Position numbers and translations under genes: made by a program. A stretch of DNA of 64,000 nucleotides from Phascolomyces articulosus (Eukaryota > Mucoromycota > Mucoromycetes > Mucorales > Lichtheimiaceae): contig JAIXMP010000018.1 in assembly GCA_025677815.1 (NCBI GenBank), forward strand, positions 868,001 to 932,000. The letters run 5' to 3'. This document shows, in pieces, positions 1 through 12,663 of the stretch; positions within the stretch are counted from its first letter, which is position 1; each line of letters begins with the position of its first letter. The notes under the pieces were generated by a model, which was not told the origin of the DNA, did not search any database, and saw only the letters and a list, made by a program, of their open reading frames with translations.

Positions 1-1008
1 TCTAGTTACTTTCCATAGTAGAATTGTTTTGATACCTTGTCTCTTTTCTGAAAATATAAAGATTTTGTTCAACCGCTCTTATTTTTGATTTATCAACAAG
101 TTACAAACTGGTAGTAAAAAATACTCTATTTTGTTTACTTTCCGAATCTAACCAATTATTACATGTGATATCAAAGTGTATTTGATTTTATATATTAGTG
201 CATAGGATTTAAGCCAATCGACACTTGCCATCGGAATTATACTTGCTCTCATTTAGTAGGTTTTTTTTATAATAATAATACGAAGGTACTTGTGTATGGT
301 TTTTAAAGTCTTGTTATGAATTCACCATATCTGATTTACTAAAAATAACACCCATTGAAACCATAGAACCTTCCTGTTTTCATCTTTTTAAGTATCACTT
401 GATATTTATTTTAGTATAAGGAGCTTGTATTTGATCCATGATAAACAATGTCACTAAAAAGAGTGCATGTTGATTTGTACCTCAGTTTCTGTAGCAATAA
501 CTTTGATTCAGTGACACGCCGGGTCCATTTTTGCTTCAAAATGCATCTCCATGTTTCAGCCTATGATCTGCCGAATCATGGCTTGCGGTGATGACTCTAT
601 GGATTACAATAAATCTATTCATCAGTATATATAATATATATTATTGCTTTTTTTATATACTAGTAGTAGTATGATTATTATTATTACTTCATGTTCATCC
701 ACTCTAGGGATCCAAACATATATTCTACATGTTATATTTATTAATTAATGTGCTTCCTCTATTTCCCACTAGATATATTAAATATTATCTCCTTCGCTTT
801 TTTTCGAAAATAAGAACAATATACGTTGCATGGAAGATGAGGTGGCATTTTATTTGTCACCTCTTCCATCGGCACAGGCATAATCGAAGCACTTTATGTT
901 CGTGTTGTCATAGCCTAGAAAGTCCGACGCGTTTTTTTTGTTCATTTTATACGCGACTTTTTATTTTTCGCGTATCTGCAATTTTTTTTTTCTTTTTATA
1001 TATTCGAA
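1..1008. other. Intergenic region and MRC1 promoter
   Basis: AT-rich DNA with stops in all frames and no convincing coding segment. The last 90 bases hold G1/S-type motifs, annotated separately. An open frame overlapping 729-1025 is Phe/Arg/Cys-rich and reads through the promoter, so I treat it as chance. Confidence 0.6.
927..973 (+). promoter_or_regulatory. Cluster of MCB-like (MBF) boxes upstream of MRC1
   Basis: ACGCGT lies at 927-932, ACGCGA at 951-956 and TCGCGT (the reverse complement of ACGCGA) at 968-973, all within 82 bp of the MRC1 start codon. ACGCGT is the MluI cell-cycle box bound by MBF (Mbp1-Swi6) in yeasts, which drives replication genes at G1/S. The spacing and the identity of the downstream gene make regulation plausible; binding is inferred. 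Confidence 0.5.
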
Positions 1009-4000
1009 ATGGACACATCACCTAATCACGCCATTATAGAATCGAATACTACAACAATAATAGAATCAACTACAACAGTTGACAGTTCTAGACGGCTTGA
1101 AGCCATGAGCCTATCCGATTCCGATGTCGATAGTAGTGATAATAACAATAATGATAATACCCCTGAAACCAACAAAACACCTTTAAGAATAACAGGAACA
1201 ACAACAACCCATTTGTCAGATTCTGATGACGACGATCTCGATGCATCATTTAGTGGTTTTGATAATCTTAATTTACCAGCAAGATTAAAACGTCTTATGC
1301 GTGATACAACATTAACTAAAGACAATATGGAAGATGACAATGACGAAGACGATAGTGACAATGAGGACGACCCGATTAAAGATAATGCTCTGTTTCGTAC
1401 ACCAGCCGCTGTAAAAACAGCAGCTATTCAAGAAATGTTAAAAAAGACACCTCCGACCCCATCAGAACCCACAGTAGCAAAACCAAGGAGAAAAGACCCT
1501 ATTGATTTTTTGGCTCAACATAGTGATTATAGTAGCAGTGAAGAGGAAAATACTGTACACCGATCACCTACTCGTCGACGACGTCAACCACAAACGAAAA
1601 AACGAGTCCCTAAAGCTCCACGACGTAGCAAAAAAAAGACGACTGGATTGGATGAGGAGGAGGATCCGTTGGATGGAAAAGATAAAGCAGATGATAGTGA
1701 TGAAGAGAGTGAGAGTGACAGTGATGCTGAAGCTACACCCACAAAACGTAATCGACCTCCAAAACGTAAAATGTCCAAAAAAGCCGAATTGTTAATGCAT
1801 CAAGAAAATCAACGTATTGCTCGTTCTGTGGCTGCACGATTGCAACCTCGTACAAATAAATTAAAGATTGGTGGTGCTGTTGAAAAGATCAAAGGAAGAA
1901 AAAAAATGGGACTAAATAATGATGATGATGAAGAATCAAATACGACATCTTTGAGGTATGATATGGAAAAAGAAAAGGCTACCCTATCAGTAGAAAAAAA
2001 AATTAAAGTATGAGTATTTCTTTATAGAACAAGCAATGACCCAACCCCTCAACATCAATTAAACCGACAACAGCAAGCCATGATGGCATTTTTAGAAGAT
2101 GATGATAGTGATATTGAAATTATTGGTGGTCCCTCCAAACGTGGATTTGAACTCGCCTCTCCTGATCAAGCACGTCATCCAACTCAATTTTGGAAATCAC
2201 CGAAACGAAAAACCACCATCACTCATCGCGATCTCAATAGACGTCTTCAAGGCATGATGATGGAAGATATAGCTAAATTACGGAAAGAATATGAAGAAAA
2301 AGCACGTGCGCAAGGCAATTACTTAACTCCTGAAGAACGAGCGAAAAAACAAATGGAAAGGGAAAAGGAAGCCAAGGCGATTGATCTTCAAGTCAAACAA
2401 CATTTTCTCAAAGGCACACCACAAGGTCAAACATCAAAAACAACAGAATCCAAAACGTTGGATGAGGATGAGGATGAGGATGCACTGTTGGAATATTCTG
2501 GTGATGAAGAAGAATATGAGGAAGAGGAAGAGGAAGATGAGGAAGATGACGATGATCGTGCATCCATCAGAGATCCATTAAATGAAGCTGTGGCTGATGG
2601 AGTGCCTGAAGTGGATGAAGATATCACCATGCATGATCAGGAGGATGATGCAAGTATGGGACTGGCGGATAAAGAGGCTGCAAGTCCTGGTATAGAAGAT
2701 CGTAAACGGAAACGAAATAATGCTATTCTTTTGGATGATGATGAAGATCTCTCGGATAATAATGATGAGGATCGTGTAAAGAAATTAAAAGAAGGCCTTT
2801 CATTAAGTGACTTTTTGAAAGGTGCTAAAAAAGATACCCCAGTCAAGGTAAATAAGAATGAGAATATTTTTTTTATTATAACTGATCCTCTCGATTTTAT
2901 GTACTCATTATTTAATGCATGAATTCAACATTAGGAACCAGAATTATCCAAGAAAGACAAAAGTCAATACCTTGATGCTGAAGCCGATGAATCAGAAGAT
3001 GAATATTATGGTGCGGGTGGTGCTGATATGAGTGATGATGAACACTTGGACCAATTCGAAAAAGATGATATGTTGGTCGATAAAACGGATGAAAAAGTGG
3101 ATGAAGCAGCCTTACGTTCAGCATTAAATAATCAATTGGCTGAATCTGACAAACATATGGTCGAACGTCTATTGAAGGATATTATGAGTGGTGATTTACG
3201 GCGACGTCGAGCAGCAAAAGAAATGGGTCTTATGTTAGATGATTTCGATATTTATGATGATAACGATAATGATCTTGTTGCTTTACGGTTAGCAGCAGCT
3301 GAGCGACGACGTAAACTGTTGGAAGAAAATGGTGATGGATTGGAATTATTAGGTAAACGAATGATTAGAATTCAACTTCATTGTCTCCAGATGAAAAAAC
3401 AGCTTGAAAAAACAGCTGTTAATATGAATTATGGTTTTTTTTAAAAAAAAAATAGCCAAGGATCCAAAAACCCGAGCATTTGCACAAGCTGGTCAACCAT
3501 TACCTGAAGCCAGTGATCCATTGGATCTCAGTGATGTTGAAGAAGATGGAGAAGGAGACAGAACGCCAGCCGGCAAAGTCAGCATGATTGTAGAAAGCGA
3601 TGAAGATGATGAAATTGAGATACCCGTAGAGGATGATGATGATAAGGTATGAATATTCACTTGATGGTGATGTATTCAGAATGGAAAAATTAACTATTTT
3701 TATAGGATGAAAGCCTGGATGATATACAAATTTTCTCGGAAACGGCACACACTGTCTCTGAGATACTGGCAAGTCCTATGGAGGAACGAATTGATGTCGT
3801 TCAACGACGTGTTCGTGAGGACCCAACGGCTAGTCCTACAGCTCGTGCTCAACGACGAAACCGTTTACGACATTTATTGAACGATGTCAATAGTAGTTTG
3901 GGATCTTCAGGTGACAATTCTGGACCACGGGCAGGTTTAACTTCGGCTCAACAAGCAAAAGAAAGAAAGGTATATATATATATATATATAACAAATGGTG

Positions 4001-4173
4001 GGTGTATTAGGTAGTACGATGAAATATTTCTAATGGTTATATTATCCGCTCTCTATCTTTTTTTTTTTTGATTTTAGGTGTCAAAGGCAACTGCTAAAAA
4101 TGTACAGTTTAATGATATGAGCCCGGTGCAAAAACGACAACCAAGACTTTTAAGCTTGTTAAAAAACAAATAA
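1009..4173 (+). CDS. MRC1: MRC1/claspin-like replication checkpoint mediator
   Basis: Probable fork-associated checkpoint adaptor (Mrc1/claspin), which links stalled forks to the effector kinase. I infer six exons: 1009-1955, 2028-2847, 2935-3352, 3456-3646, 3706-3969 and 4078-4173; they sum to 2736 nt (911 aa). The first intron uses GTATGA at 1956, inside what looks like open frame; using the GTATGAG at 2008 instead breaks the frame. The protein is very acidic and Ser-rich with basic patches. The MRC1-like domain (about residues 590-740) is recognisable from EYYGAGGADMSDDEHLD, the LRRRRAAKEMGLMLDD segment and AKDPKTRAFAQA. A basic N-terminal block (residues about 255-300) could bind DNA. It is the only replication gene in the window and has MCB-like boxes upstream. 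Confidence 0.85.
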
Positions 4174-6335
4174 ATAAAAGAAAACATGGTTCTTTCTTGT
4201 ATATAACATAAAAACATTTTTTATTTTTCAACAATATTTTTTTGTGCCTCAAATGAATTTTACATTGTTACATATCCACATATGTGCTTTTTTTCTCTCG
4301 AGGTTACAAAATCCCTATCAACCGATCGATACGAGAAAAATTACTGATGGTGAATTACTATACTTTTTAAAGTTTATATAAAGTACTATTTTTTTATGTA
4401 TCATATAGGAACATTATTAAATTTTTATTTCTGTCTCATGCAGAAAAATCACCCTGTCTTATGGTATCAATATTCATTTATTTTGATTGCCTGCATAAGA
4501 CATCCAGTAAAGAAGTCAATTATAGTATTCGTCTTGTTCTTTGTATTTTATTTACAGTATATATAAGATATACAATCATTGGTATAAAGAAAATATAATA
4601 TAGGATATATAAATATACAAATAGGATGGATAAAAACAAAAGTATCTGTATGACCTTTTTTTTGAAGCAGATTACTTTCTTTACTAAATATCTTTAAGTT
4701 CCCGATCCTTCAAAATGTCACTTTTATATGCTTCAAACGAGGACTTGTAGTGCTGTACAACAAATCATTTACGCCCTGATTCGTTATATTGGGTAGGAGA
4801 TATAACTTGGCACTGACCAAAGTACTACAATGACAAAGTGCGTTTAAATTGTATCTGTCTGCATACATGCTGTAAAGCTGTATATCCGTTAATTGGGCAT
4901 CTTGTATTTAATGAATGAACTGCTTCATCCCCAAATTGAAAATATTGCTTAATCCGTTTAATGAAATATCCTAAAGTGTTTTGATACCACCTAGATAACA
5001 AAGGATTTGGTAGTCCCCAAGTTTGAGAATCGTGATTATGATCATGATTTAAAGAGACTGAATTACCAGAATTTGGGTAATGATAAGGGTACTTTTTTCT
5101 ATTAGCATTATATAAGGTATCCCTAAATCCCAAAATAATTACATGGGAAAATTTGCACTTTTTCCTCTCTAAAAACTTTGTTCATATACCTTTATGAAAT
5201 ACATCTGGTTGGTGCGTATCAGTGGTATCTTTGTTATAAGAAAGACTTCCACATGTTTTAGTTGAGGGTGGGGGAGAGAGAGAAGATAACGAAACAGAAA
5301 AGTGTGTTTGAAGATAAGTTTTTTATATAAAAAAAGTTATGTGGAATACATTGGACAGCATTTTAATTGGCATCCTTACTTTCATTATCCATTCGATTTC
5401 CTCGCCCCAATAAATGTTGAAGTAACAGCAATGTACCTGCTAAATAAATCAGGTTAATTACAGGTATGTTTCTTTTTAAAGAAATAGACATGAACTGTCA
5501 AAAAAAATGCAATATGGCTTGTATAATTATTGTTCCTTATATGTTAGATGATCATTGGGCTGTTGTTTAACCTCATTGCTAATCTACATACAAGGACTAT
5601 TTAGTAGCGAGGTGAAGGATAAAAACAAAGCGTAGATTTTTAATTAATCCTGAATATTCCTTTATAAACTTGTTTTATTCAACTTTTTGTAATAAACAAA
5701 AATGTATAATTTATGCTTTGACATGTGCTACAATATCGATTTTGAGAATCCAATGAGGGGATTGAATAATAGCTGTCAAAGACAAATTATGCAAGAAGCG
5801 CGTTTTTGCATCATTTTTGATACTTTTAATCCCAATCCAAGATTTTGTTCTATTTTAACCAGCGCAACGACATATCACCTTTCTATAGATTATTATCTAT
5901 ACCATTTGAAACCATGTTCATATGTCTCCCATATTTTTTTTCCTTCTTCACTGACTGAATGTAGTACAGTCAGGTCCAGTTACATCACTTGATCATTCTT
6001 TCCTTTTTCAATGATTCCCGCCCCACCACTTTGTTTTCTTCTCCTTGTAGTTTATAAATAAAGTGATATGGACTTTCCAAAAAGGATATATATATGTGTG
6101 TGCTGCTTTTTCTCCAATTGAAAACAAGAAAGTGAAATAGAAAAAAAAGGAAATAATAAATAAAGCAAGAAAAAAACCTTTGAGATGTGTTTTTGAGTGT
6201 GTGAGAAAGAAATTGAGTGGTAATGTTGATATATGGATTGAATAAATTTTGTTAAAGATATGAATTGAATGGGAAGGAAAAAATAGAAGAGAAAAAAGAG
6301 TAATGTGTGGATGAGAGATTTACATGAAAAAATTT
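4174..6335. other. Intergenic region between MRC1 and PHO85-like gene
   Basis: About 2.2 kb, AT-rich. It contains one doubtful minus-strand ORF (4825-5133, separate entry). A second minus-strand segment, about 5369-5465, can be read as a Leu-rich tail ending LGRGNRMDNESKDAN before a stop, after a possible TTTAG acceptor. I could not join these into one gene. A plus-strand open frame at 5702-5992 has no coding character. Confidence 0.5.
4825..5133 (-). CDS. Doubtful hypothetical ORF (102 aa)
   Basis: Minus-strand open frame with a balanced amino-acid composition (WGLPNPLLSRWYQNTLGYF, then QFGDEAVHSL), unlike the Phe/Ile/Tyr-rich chance ORFs around it. I do not recognise a family. It may be a real exon of a longer gene whose upstream exons lie around 5370-5465, or a decayed fragment. 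The start is simply the first in-frame codon of the open frame. Confidence 0.25.
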   Translation of the reverse strand: MGFRDTLYNANRKKYPYHYPNSGNSVSLNHDHNHDSQTWGLPNPLLSRWYQNTLGYFIKRIKQYFQFGDEAVHSLNTRCPINGYTALQHVCRQIQFKRTLSL

Positions 6336-7259
6336 CTATTCAAACTGTTGCTGCATGTATCTGACTTCTTGGAAGTATGGATGATTCATTGCATCCTTTG
6401 CCGATATTCTGAGTTGTGGTTGATATTGAAGCATACGGGATAATAAATCACGACCACAGGCATCGACATTAGGTAGGATGGCATTAATATGCTGAGGTGG
6501 ATAAATTACTTGGTTGGGCTTATATTCAGGCAATTGCGAAACACCTGGCCAAGTTTGCTCCGTGGGGGTACCCATCATACGAAAGATCTTTTGCAATTGA
6601 TCTTCATTGGTTGTACCTGGAAATAATGGACGACCTGTATACATTTCTGCCATAATACAGCCTGCAGACCAAATATCGATGGAAGTGGAATACATCCTTG
6701 AGCCCAATAAAACATCCGGTGCACGATACCATAATGTAACAACTTCATTTGAAAATGTGTTGACGGGGATACCAAACGCGCGTGCTAATCCAAAATCACC
6801 TAGTTTTAATTCAAGTCGTTTATTGATGAGCAAGTTTTGGGGTTTTAAATCACGGTGAAGGACTCGATTCTCGTGACAATACGCAATGCCTTTTAATAAT
6901 TGATACATGAATGACTTGATGATGGTCGTTTCCAATGCTGTATGTCCTGTACGTGCAGTTGCATCCATGTATTTTTTCAAATCTTGATCCATATATTCAA
7001 AGATCAAAATGAGTTTTGATTCAGTATGAATAACGTCTATTAGTCGTACAATATTGGGATGCTTGAGTTCTTTCATGAGGGAAATTTCGCGAATGGCAGT
7101 GGAAGGAGCTCCTTCTTCGGCATCCAAATGAATCTCTTTGAGCGCAACCATTTCACCACTCAATCGACTTTTGCCCTTGAATACCGTAGCATAGGTACCT
7201 TCACCTAGCTTTTCTAATCGTGCATATCGTTGATCTGGAGTACCACCTGTAGTTGACAT
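6336..7259 (-). CDS. PHO85: PHO85-type cyclin-dependent kinase, copy A
   Basis: Intronless 307-aa CDK, close to full length for Pho85/PhoA. Visible features: Gly loop LGEGTYATV (18-26), catalytic Lys41 in VALKEIHL, the PSTAIRE cyclin-binding helix (52-58), HRDLKPQN (catalytic Asp137), DFG (155-157) and [21 protein letters not shown] rather than PSTAIR-Q/D variants and the [15 protein letters not shown] activation segment are typical of Pho85/CDK5, which in yeast works with Pcl cyclins in phosphate, glycogen and polarity control. A second copy lies at 50277-51281. The region just upstream carries a GA-rich tract in the presumed 5' leader. Divergent from the MRCK-like kinase gene. Confidence 0.93.
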   Translation of the reverse strand: MSTTGGTPDQRYARLEKLGEGTYATVFKGKSRLSGEMVALKEIHLDAEEGAPSTAIREISLMKELKHPNIVRLIDVIHTESKLILIFEYMDQDLKKYMDATARTGHTALETTIIKSFMYQLLKGIAYCHENRVLHRDLKPQNLLINKRLELKLGDFGLARAFGIPVNTFSNEVVTLWYRAPDVLLGSRMYSTSIDIWSAGCIMAEMYTGRPLFPGTTNEDQLQKIFRMMGTPTEQTWPGVSQLPEYKPNQVIYPPQHINAILPNVDACGRDLLSRMLQYQPQLRISAKDAMNHPYFQEVRYMQQQFE

Positions 7260-7866
7260 GTGGGAATTAATTGTTATAAAAAGAAAAAGAGAGAGAGAGA
7301 GAGAGAGAAAAGGAAAAGAGAAAAGACTGCTGTGTGTTTACGTAAAAGAAGTGGAAAAAAAAAAGAAAAAGGGGAGGGGTTTGGTGGAGGCTGTTGTTTT
7401 GTTTTGCTTTGTATTGGTGTAAGATAAAAAGGCTCTGTATTTGCTGCGCCTGTAATAATAATAACAAAGGGATTGTTTGAGAATCGGCCATAAAGTAATG
7501 GTCTGTTTAGTCTAGTTGCCTTTATTATTCATTAATTCCATAAGTACTTTAATATACAGATACAGAGAGAGAGAGAGAGAGAGAGTTTTCGGAACTTACA
7601 AAAAAAGAGAGCAAGTGTAAACAAGTGTATGTGCGTGTGTGTGAGCCATAATAAAATGTAAACATACTCCTTCTTTTGGATAATTATTATATCAAAAAAT
7701 AACTAAAACCAAAGCATAACTAAAGAACCCTTTTCTCTCTTTCTTTTCACTTCTTCTTCTTTTCTTATTATAACTTATCATTATTACTGCTAATATCTTT
7801 CGATTCCCATTTTTAGTTTTACTTTTCATAATAAATAATAATAACAAAAATCATCATTCATCATAA
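7260..7866. promoter_or_regulatory. Divergent promoter, PHO85-A / MRCK-like kinase
   Basis: A 607 bp interval between two start codons. It has a GA tract near 7285-7310, another (GA)n near 7564-7586, and pyrimidine-rich DNA just before the plus-strand start. No coding sequence seen. Confidence 0.5.
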
Positions 7867-9409
7867 ATGCTATCACCATGCAGCATTACTCCGCCTACTT
7901 TGGAATCCCTTCAAGAGATCGCCCATACTCAAACAGATTTGTTATTAGATTGTTTAGTTGCAGTATACGCAGATTTATATCAACAACAACAATCATCTAT
8001 ACGACCTCAATGTATGAGTATTATCTATTTATTTATTATTGTTATTATTACTATCATTATCATTATGCCTAGATTGTAAAGAATGAAACAAAGAAACTAA
8101 AAAAATGCACCCTTTATATGGAAATCATTCATTCATTAGTTGAATCACTTTATCGGAAAATCCAACAATTACGCATCAACAAGAATGATTTTGAGCATAT
8201 TCGACCCCTTGCTCAAGGTCAATTTGGTCAAGTATCCATTGTTCGGCATAAAAAAGACGGTCAAGTCTATGCCATGAAAACACTTCAAAAGGAACATGTT
8301 TTGTCACACCATGAACGGACATTTTATATGGAAGAACGTAATGTATTAGCCACAGCAACAATGACATCCACAGGCTCTTTTCATCCATGGATACCGAAAC
8401 TACATTGGGCTTTTCAAGATGAAGATCATTTGTATATAGTCATGGAATATGCAGGTGGTGGGGATTTATTCAGTGTCTTGTTACGACAAAACAACGAATG
8501 TTTGACAGAACAAGAAGCACGATTTTATATTGCAGAAACTATTGTGGCTGTGGATACGTTACATCAAATGGGTTATATTCATCGGGATATTAAGCCTCAA
8601 AATATTTTGATTGATCATACAGGGCATGTCAAAATAGCCGATTTTGGTTCTTGTATTTCTATTCAAAATGCCAAGGTAAATAAATTCTTTTTATATATAT
8701 ATATATATATATATGTTGTATACGTTTCATATATATACATAAAATACAATTCATCTTAAGCATCCAACTCATGTATTTTCTTAATTATTGGGGGTGGACG
8801 TAAATTTATTACTATTACTTTGGGAATGATATAAAGAAATCACCACCCAAAGTAGCTGTTGGTACTTGTGATTATGTTGCTCCTGAAATATTACAAGCAC
8901 AAGAAGGAAATACTATTTATGGTACAGAAGTGGATTGGTGGTCAGTGGGTATCGTACTCTATGAAGCACTTCAAGTTGTTCCACCATTTTATAATAGTGA
9001 AAGTGAGAAACAAACTTATTTTAATATTATGCTTCATGAGGTAAGAAGAAATGAAAATACACCCTTTCTTTATATGGTTTATTCACTGTCAAAAAATTAT
9101 ATTTTTATATATAGACCAAACTTGAGTTTAATGATGATTTACCGATATCGGCTGAATGCAAAGATCTGATTCGCAAGTAAAAACCTCTTTTTATTATATA
9201 TACATTTATTCCTCATAAAACAGAGCAAGTTCTGAAAAAAACATGTTCGCTTAAACAAAAACCTTTTTTGGAATTGTTTTCTCTAGATTGCTATCCAAAC
9301 GAGAAACTCGATTAGGTAGGAATGGCGTTCAAGAAATCCAAGAACATCCATTCTTTAATGGTATCGATTGGAAAGCCCTTCGAAAAAGTAAATACATTTC
9401 TAATAATAC

Positions 9410-9443
<34 letters not shown>

Positions 9444-12297
9444 GAATCATAGACAAAATAATAACCACGATTATTTGATTATAGCAAACCCACCATTTCA
9501 ACCTGTGCTAACCTCACCTGATGATACCTCAAATTTTTCTGACGCCAATGAAAATGAAGATGAGGGACAAAAGGATAAATATCCTTGGACACCCTCTTCC
9601 GCCACTGATCTAGAACAGCGATACATAGCATTTATTGGATTTTCATTTTCTGGTGTAACAACAGAAAAAACAAATGGTCGTAGTAGTCAAAGCAATAATA
9701 TTCAACAGGAACAACTCCTACGGGAATTACATGACGAAAATAAACGACTCTTACACCAAATCCAAAGCGAAGCAAAGACGCAGCGTGAAAATAAACACCA
9801 CGCCATTGTGATGAATGATTTACAGAACCGAATTGATGCCCTTACAAAAGAAAATGCACAATTAAAATCGACATACGAAGAAACCCATCACACTCTTGAT
9901 CGAGAAAAATGTGAACGAGAAAAGACTGTACAAGATCTTACCAAAGCACAAAAACATATCGATACGTTAATGAAATTCTCTCAAGAGAAAGATCGTATGA
10001 AAAAAGAATGGATGACGGAGCAGGAAAAAATATTGAAAGAGTTGGATGAAGCACGACAACAAATTCAACATTTAAAATACGAAATGGATCGACGGAAAAA
10101 AGCAAGAGACGACGAACAGCAGCAGCAACAACAACATGATCAAGATAAAGAAACAGTTTTAAAAGATAAGGACAATCAATTAAAGAAATATAAGCATGAC
10201 CTTGAACACTTGCAAGATCAAATCACTAAATTGAAAAAACAACACGACACACAACTCCAACAAGTACGTGATGATGAAAAAACCACCATCACTCAAGCAT
10301 TACAAAAGCAGCATGTAGAAACATGGGAACGTCTCCGTGAAAAAGAAACTGCCCAATTACAAAAACAACATCAACAAGCATTAGATCAGTTAGAAATGCA
10401 TTATAAGAGTCAAATTCAACAAATACTGCTTGATGATGAAAATAATTCTGCACAGCTACAACAAATGCAGAGAAAAAAGCACGACGAAGAAATTCAGCAT
10501 CTGCATGACGAAAAAGAAAAGGAGCTTCAAATCTTACGTGATGAAAATATTCGGCTCAAAAGGGAAAAGCAGGAACAAAGGGATACAGCATCCAAAGAAA
10601 ATGAACGACTTGTATCTGAATTACAGTTGTTACATAATGAAATTGCCGAACTGAAACGAAATAACCATAGTAATGGAAGTATTCATGATGACAACGGCGA
10701 TTCCAGTAAAAACGCTACTAAAACGTCAATGATGCCGTCCATCGATCGATACAATAATTATAAGAAAAATGGTATCATTAATAAGCAACGACATCAAAAG
10801 TTTACTGACATAAATACTCTTACTACCAACACTACTGCAGCTGCTACAATCGGTACAGTTAATTCTGCAACGAGTATACTTTCAGTACAAAAACAAAAGG
10901 TGTTACCTTTGTTACCTATGCCCATTCGAGAAGGACAATTAAAAATAATGACCTCTTCTTCATCACCGTCGCCTTGGATGGAATATCATGTTAAACTTCA
11001 AGATGGAGTATTTTACGCCACTTGTTCAAGTCAACAATTACAAAAACAATCCAAGTTGATATTGGATTTCAGGGGATCGACTGTCCTTGTTCAGGAGGGA
11101 ACATTAGAACAAGAAAAACGACTCGGAGTCACATCATCTCTATTGCTTGTCCTTCGCATCATCAACAAGCATCACCAGCAGCATAAGAATGCATCATCAC
11201 CTACATCCACTCCATTATCCTACACATTCCATAACTCTATTACTAAAATTGATCAACAGCTAACAAAGGAGCAACAGTATATTCAAGGAGCGCAAAAGAC
11301 ATTGCAGGCACGTAAAAAACTACTTGCTTCTTCGGGTACCATGGTCATGTATACTACCAAACAACAACGGCAGATTCAATTGGAACTTGAACAAGCTATT
11401 GTCATAGCTCAATCCAAAATCAACCAACTTTTGAAAGAACGTGAACTTTTGATCAAGGTAAATAAAAACATCCACTTGGGAATAGGTTGCTGTAGTTATT
11501 GAATTTGGATAGTAGATGAAAAGGAGAGTAGGAATATAACGAAGGGGTTATTTTTTTTTTGGAGTGTAAAAAAAATAAGGGTTGAAAAAAAAGTTGTCTT
11601 TGATTTCAAAAGGAGAGAATAGTCAGTAGATATTGATAATATATTATTCTGCAGGAAAATGATGGTGATAATAATAATAATAGCAAGAAGAATGATAATA
11701 CTCATCATGATGTTGGTTTGTTGAATGGAAATAATAACAAGTCAACATCATCGTTGATAAAAAATCATGACTTTAAGAACCAAAAAGCAACAAAAGAAAC
11801 AAAATGTGGATTTTGCCAGGATGTCTTGTGGGGCCCACGTGCATTGGCTTGTCAGAGTAAGGGTTCTTTTTCTTTTATATATATATTTGTATATATCATC
11901 AATCTACCCCTCATAATTCCTATATTCAACTTATATCCACTCCACCACTTTTCTTCCTCCTCTCATCTCCCCCTCGTCCCCTCCCTCCCCCGAAGAAACA
12001 AAAATAAGCACCTCCTCTTCTTTTGCTTCCCCTTTCCATCGTTTTACTCGATTATTTTATATTGTTAACTCTTTCATTCATTATTTTTAACAATATATAT
12101 CTATAGAATGTCAATATTCATGCCATCCCCAGTGTCCAGTCGATATTTCATGTGAAGAGTATAAACAACTAATGCAGTGTACTCCATATTATCTTTATGC
12201 AAAAGATCTGACTGAACGGAGTAAATGGCGACACTGGTTGGAACGCTCTGTTCAAAGGTATTCTGATATCAACCGCGAGAAAACACTTTCAAGATAA
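7867..12297 (+). CDS. MRCK/ROCK (DMPK-family) serine/threonine kinase with coiled coil and C1 domain
   Basis: Probable Rho/Cdc42-effector kinase of the DMPK branch of AGC kinases. Exons I support: 8073-8675, 8837-9040, 9115-9176, 9287-9387, 9485-11457, 11655-11856 and 12107-12297 (3336 nt, exact multiple of three). Kinase motifs: QGQFGQV (the first Gly of the loop is Ala), YAMKTL, YIHRDIKPQNILID, ADFG, VGTCDYVAPE, then an AGC tail ending SPDDTSNFSD. A Gln/Lys/Glu-rich coiled coil of about 320 residues (9700-10670) follows, then a possible PH-like segment (10910-11170), then a C1 zinc finger near the C-terminus (HDF, CGFC, CQKCQYSCHPQC). A first exon 7867-8011 (LLLDCLVAVYADL resembles the MRCK N-terminus) fits by homology, but its donor at 8012 leaves the join one base out of phase, so the N-terminus is unresolved. 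Confidence 0.85.
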
Positions 12298-12663
12298 CAT
12301 TACTAAGGGGGAAATCCCACTTGCTGTTGCTGTTGTTAGTTTGTTAAGTAATTAGTCAGTTATTGTTGTCGTTTATATTATATACTTTTAATAAGATGGA
12401 TCATGATAATGTTATACTTTTTCCTTGTATATTTTTTCTTTTTGTAAATAATCCCCATATAAAATAAACAAATTCCTTGAAGAAGAGATGAAGAAAATAT
12501 ATTTCTTTTTTTGACGACAAACATAAACGGGAAACGTAAAATTGGGAACAAAAAAAAAAAAGAAAGAGAAAAAGAGTGTGTCGATTGAACTGCGTGTATT
12601 ATATATATAGAAAGTATGTGTGTGTGTGTGTGTGTGTTTGTGAAAAAAGGAAAAGTATTTTTT
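12298..12663. other. Convergent 3' intergenic region
   Basis: Separates the kinase gene from the convergent small coiled-coil gene. It holds AT-rich 3' UTR-like sequence, AATAAA-like signals near 12465 and a (TG)n tract at about 12616-12638. No coding sequence seen. Confidence 0.5.

Noticed and set aside
729..1025. 98-aa plus-strand ORF
   Set aside because: Phe/Arg/Cys-rich, overlaps the MRC1 promoter and start, no domain.
2008..2027. 20-nt interval with GTATGAG...TATAG in MRC1 as an intron
   Set aside because: Too short and leaves the frame broken; the 1956 donor with the same acceptor restores it.
5702..5992. 96-aa plus-strand ORF
   Set aside because: AT-rich chance composition, no family features, no promoter or splice context.
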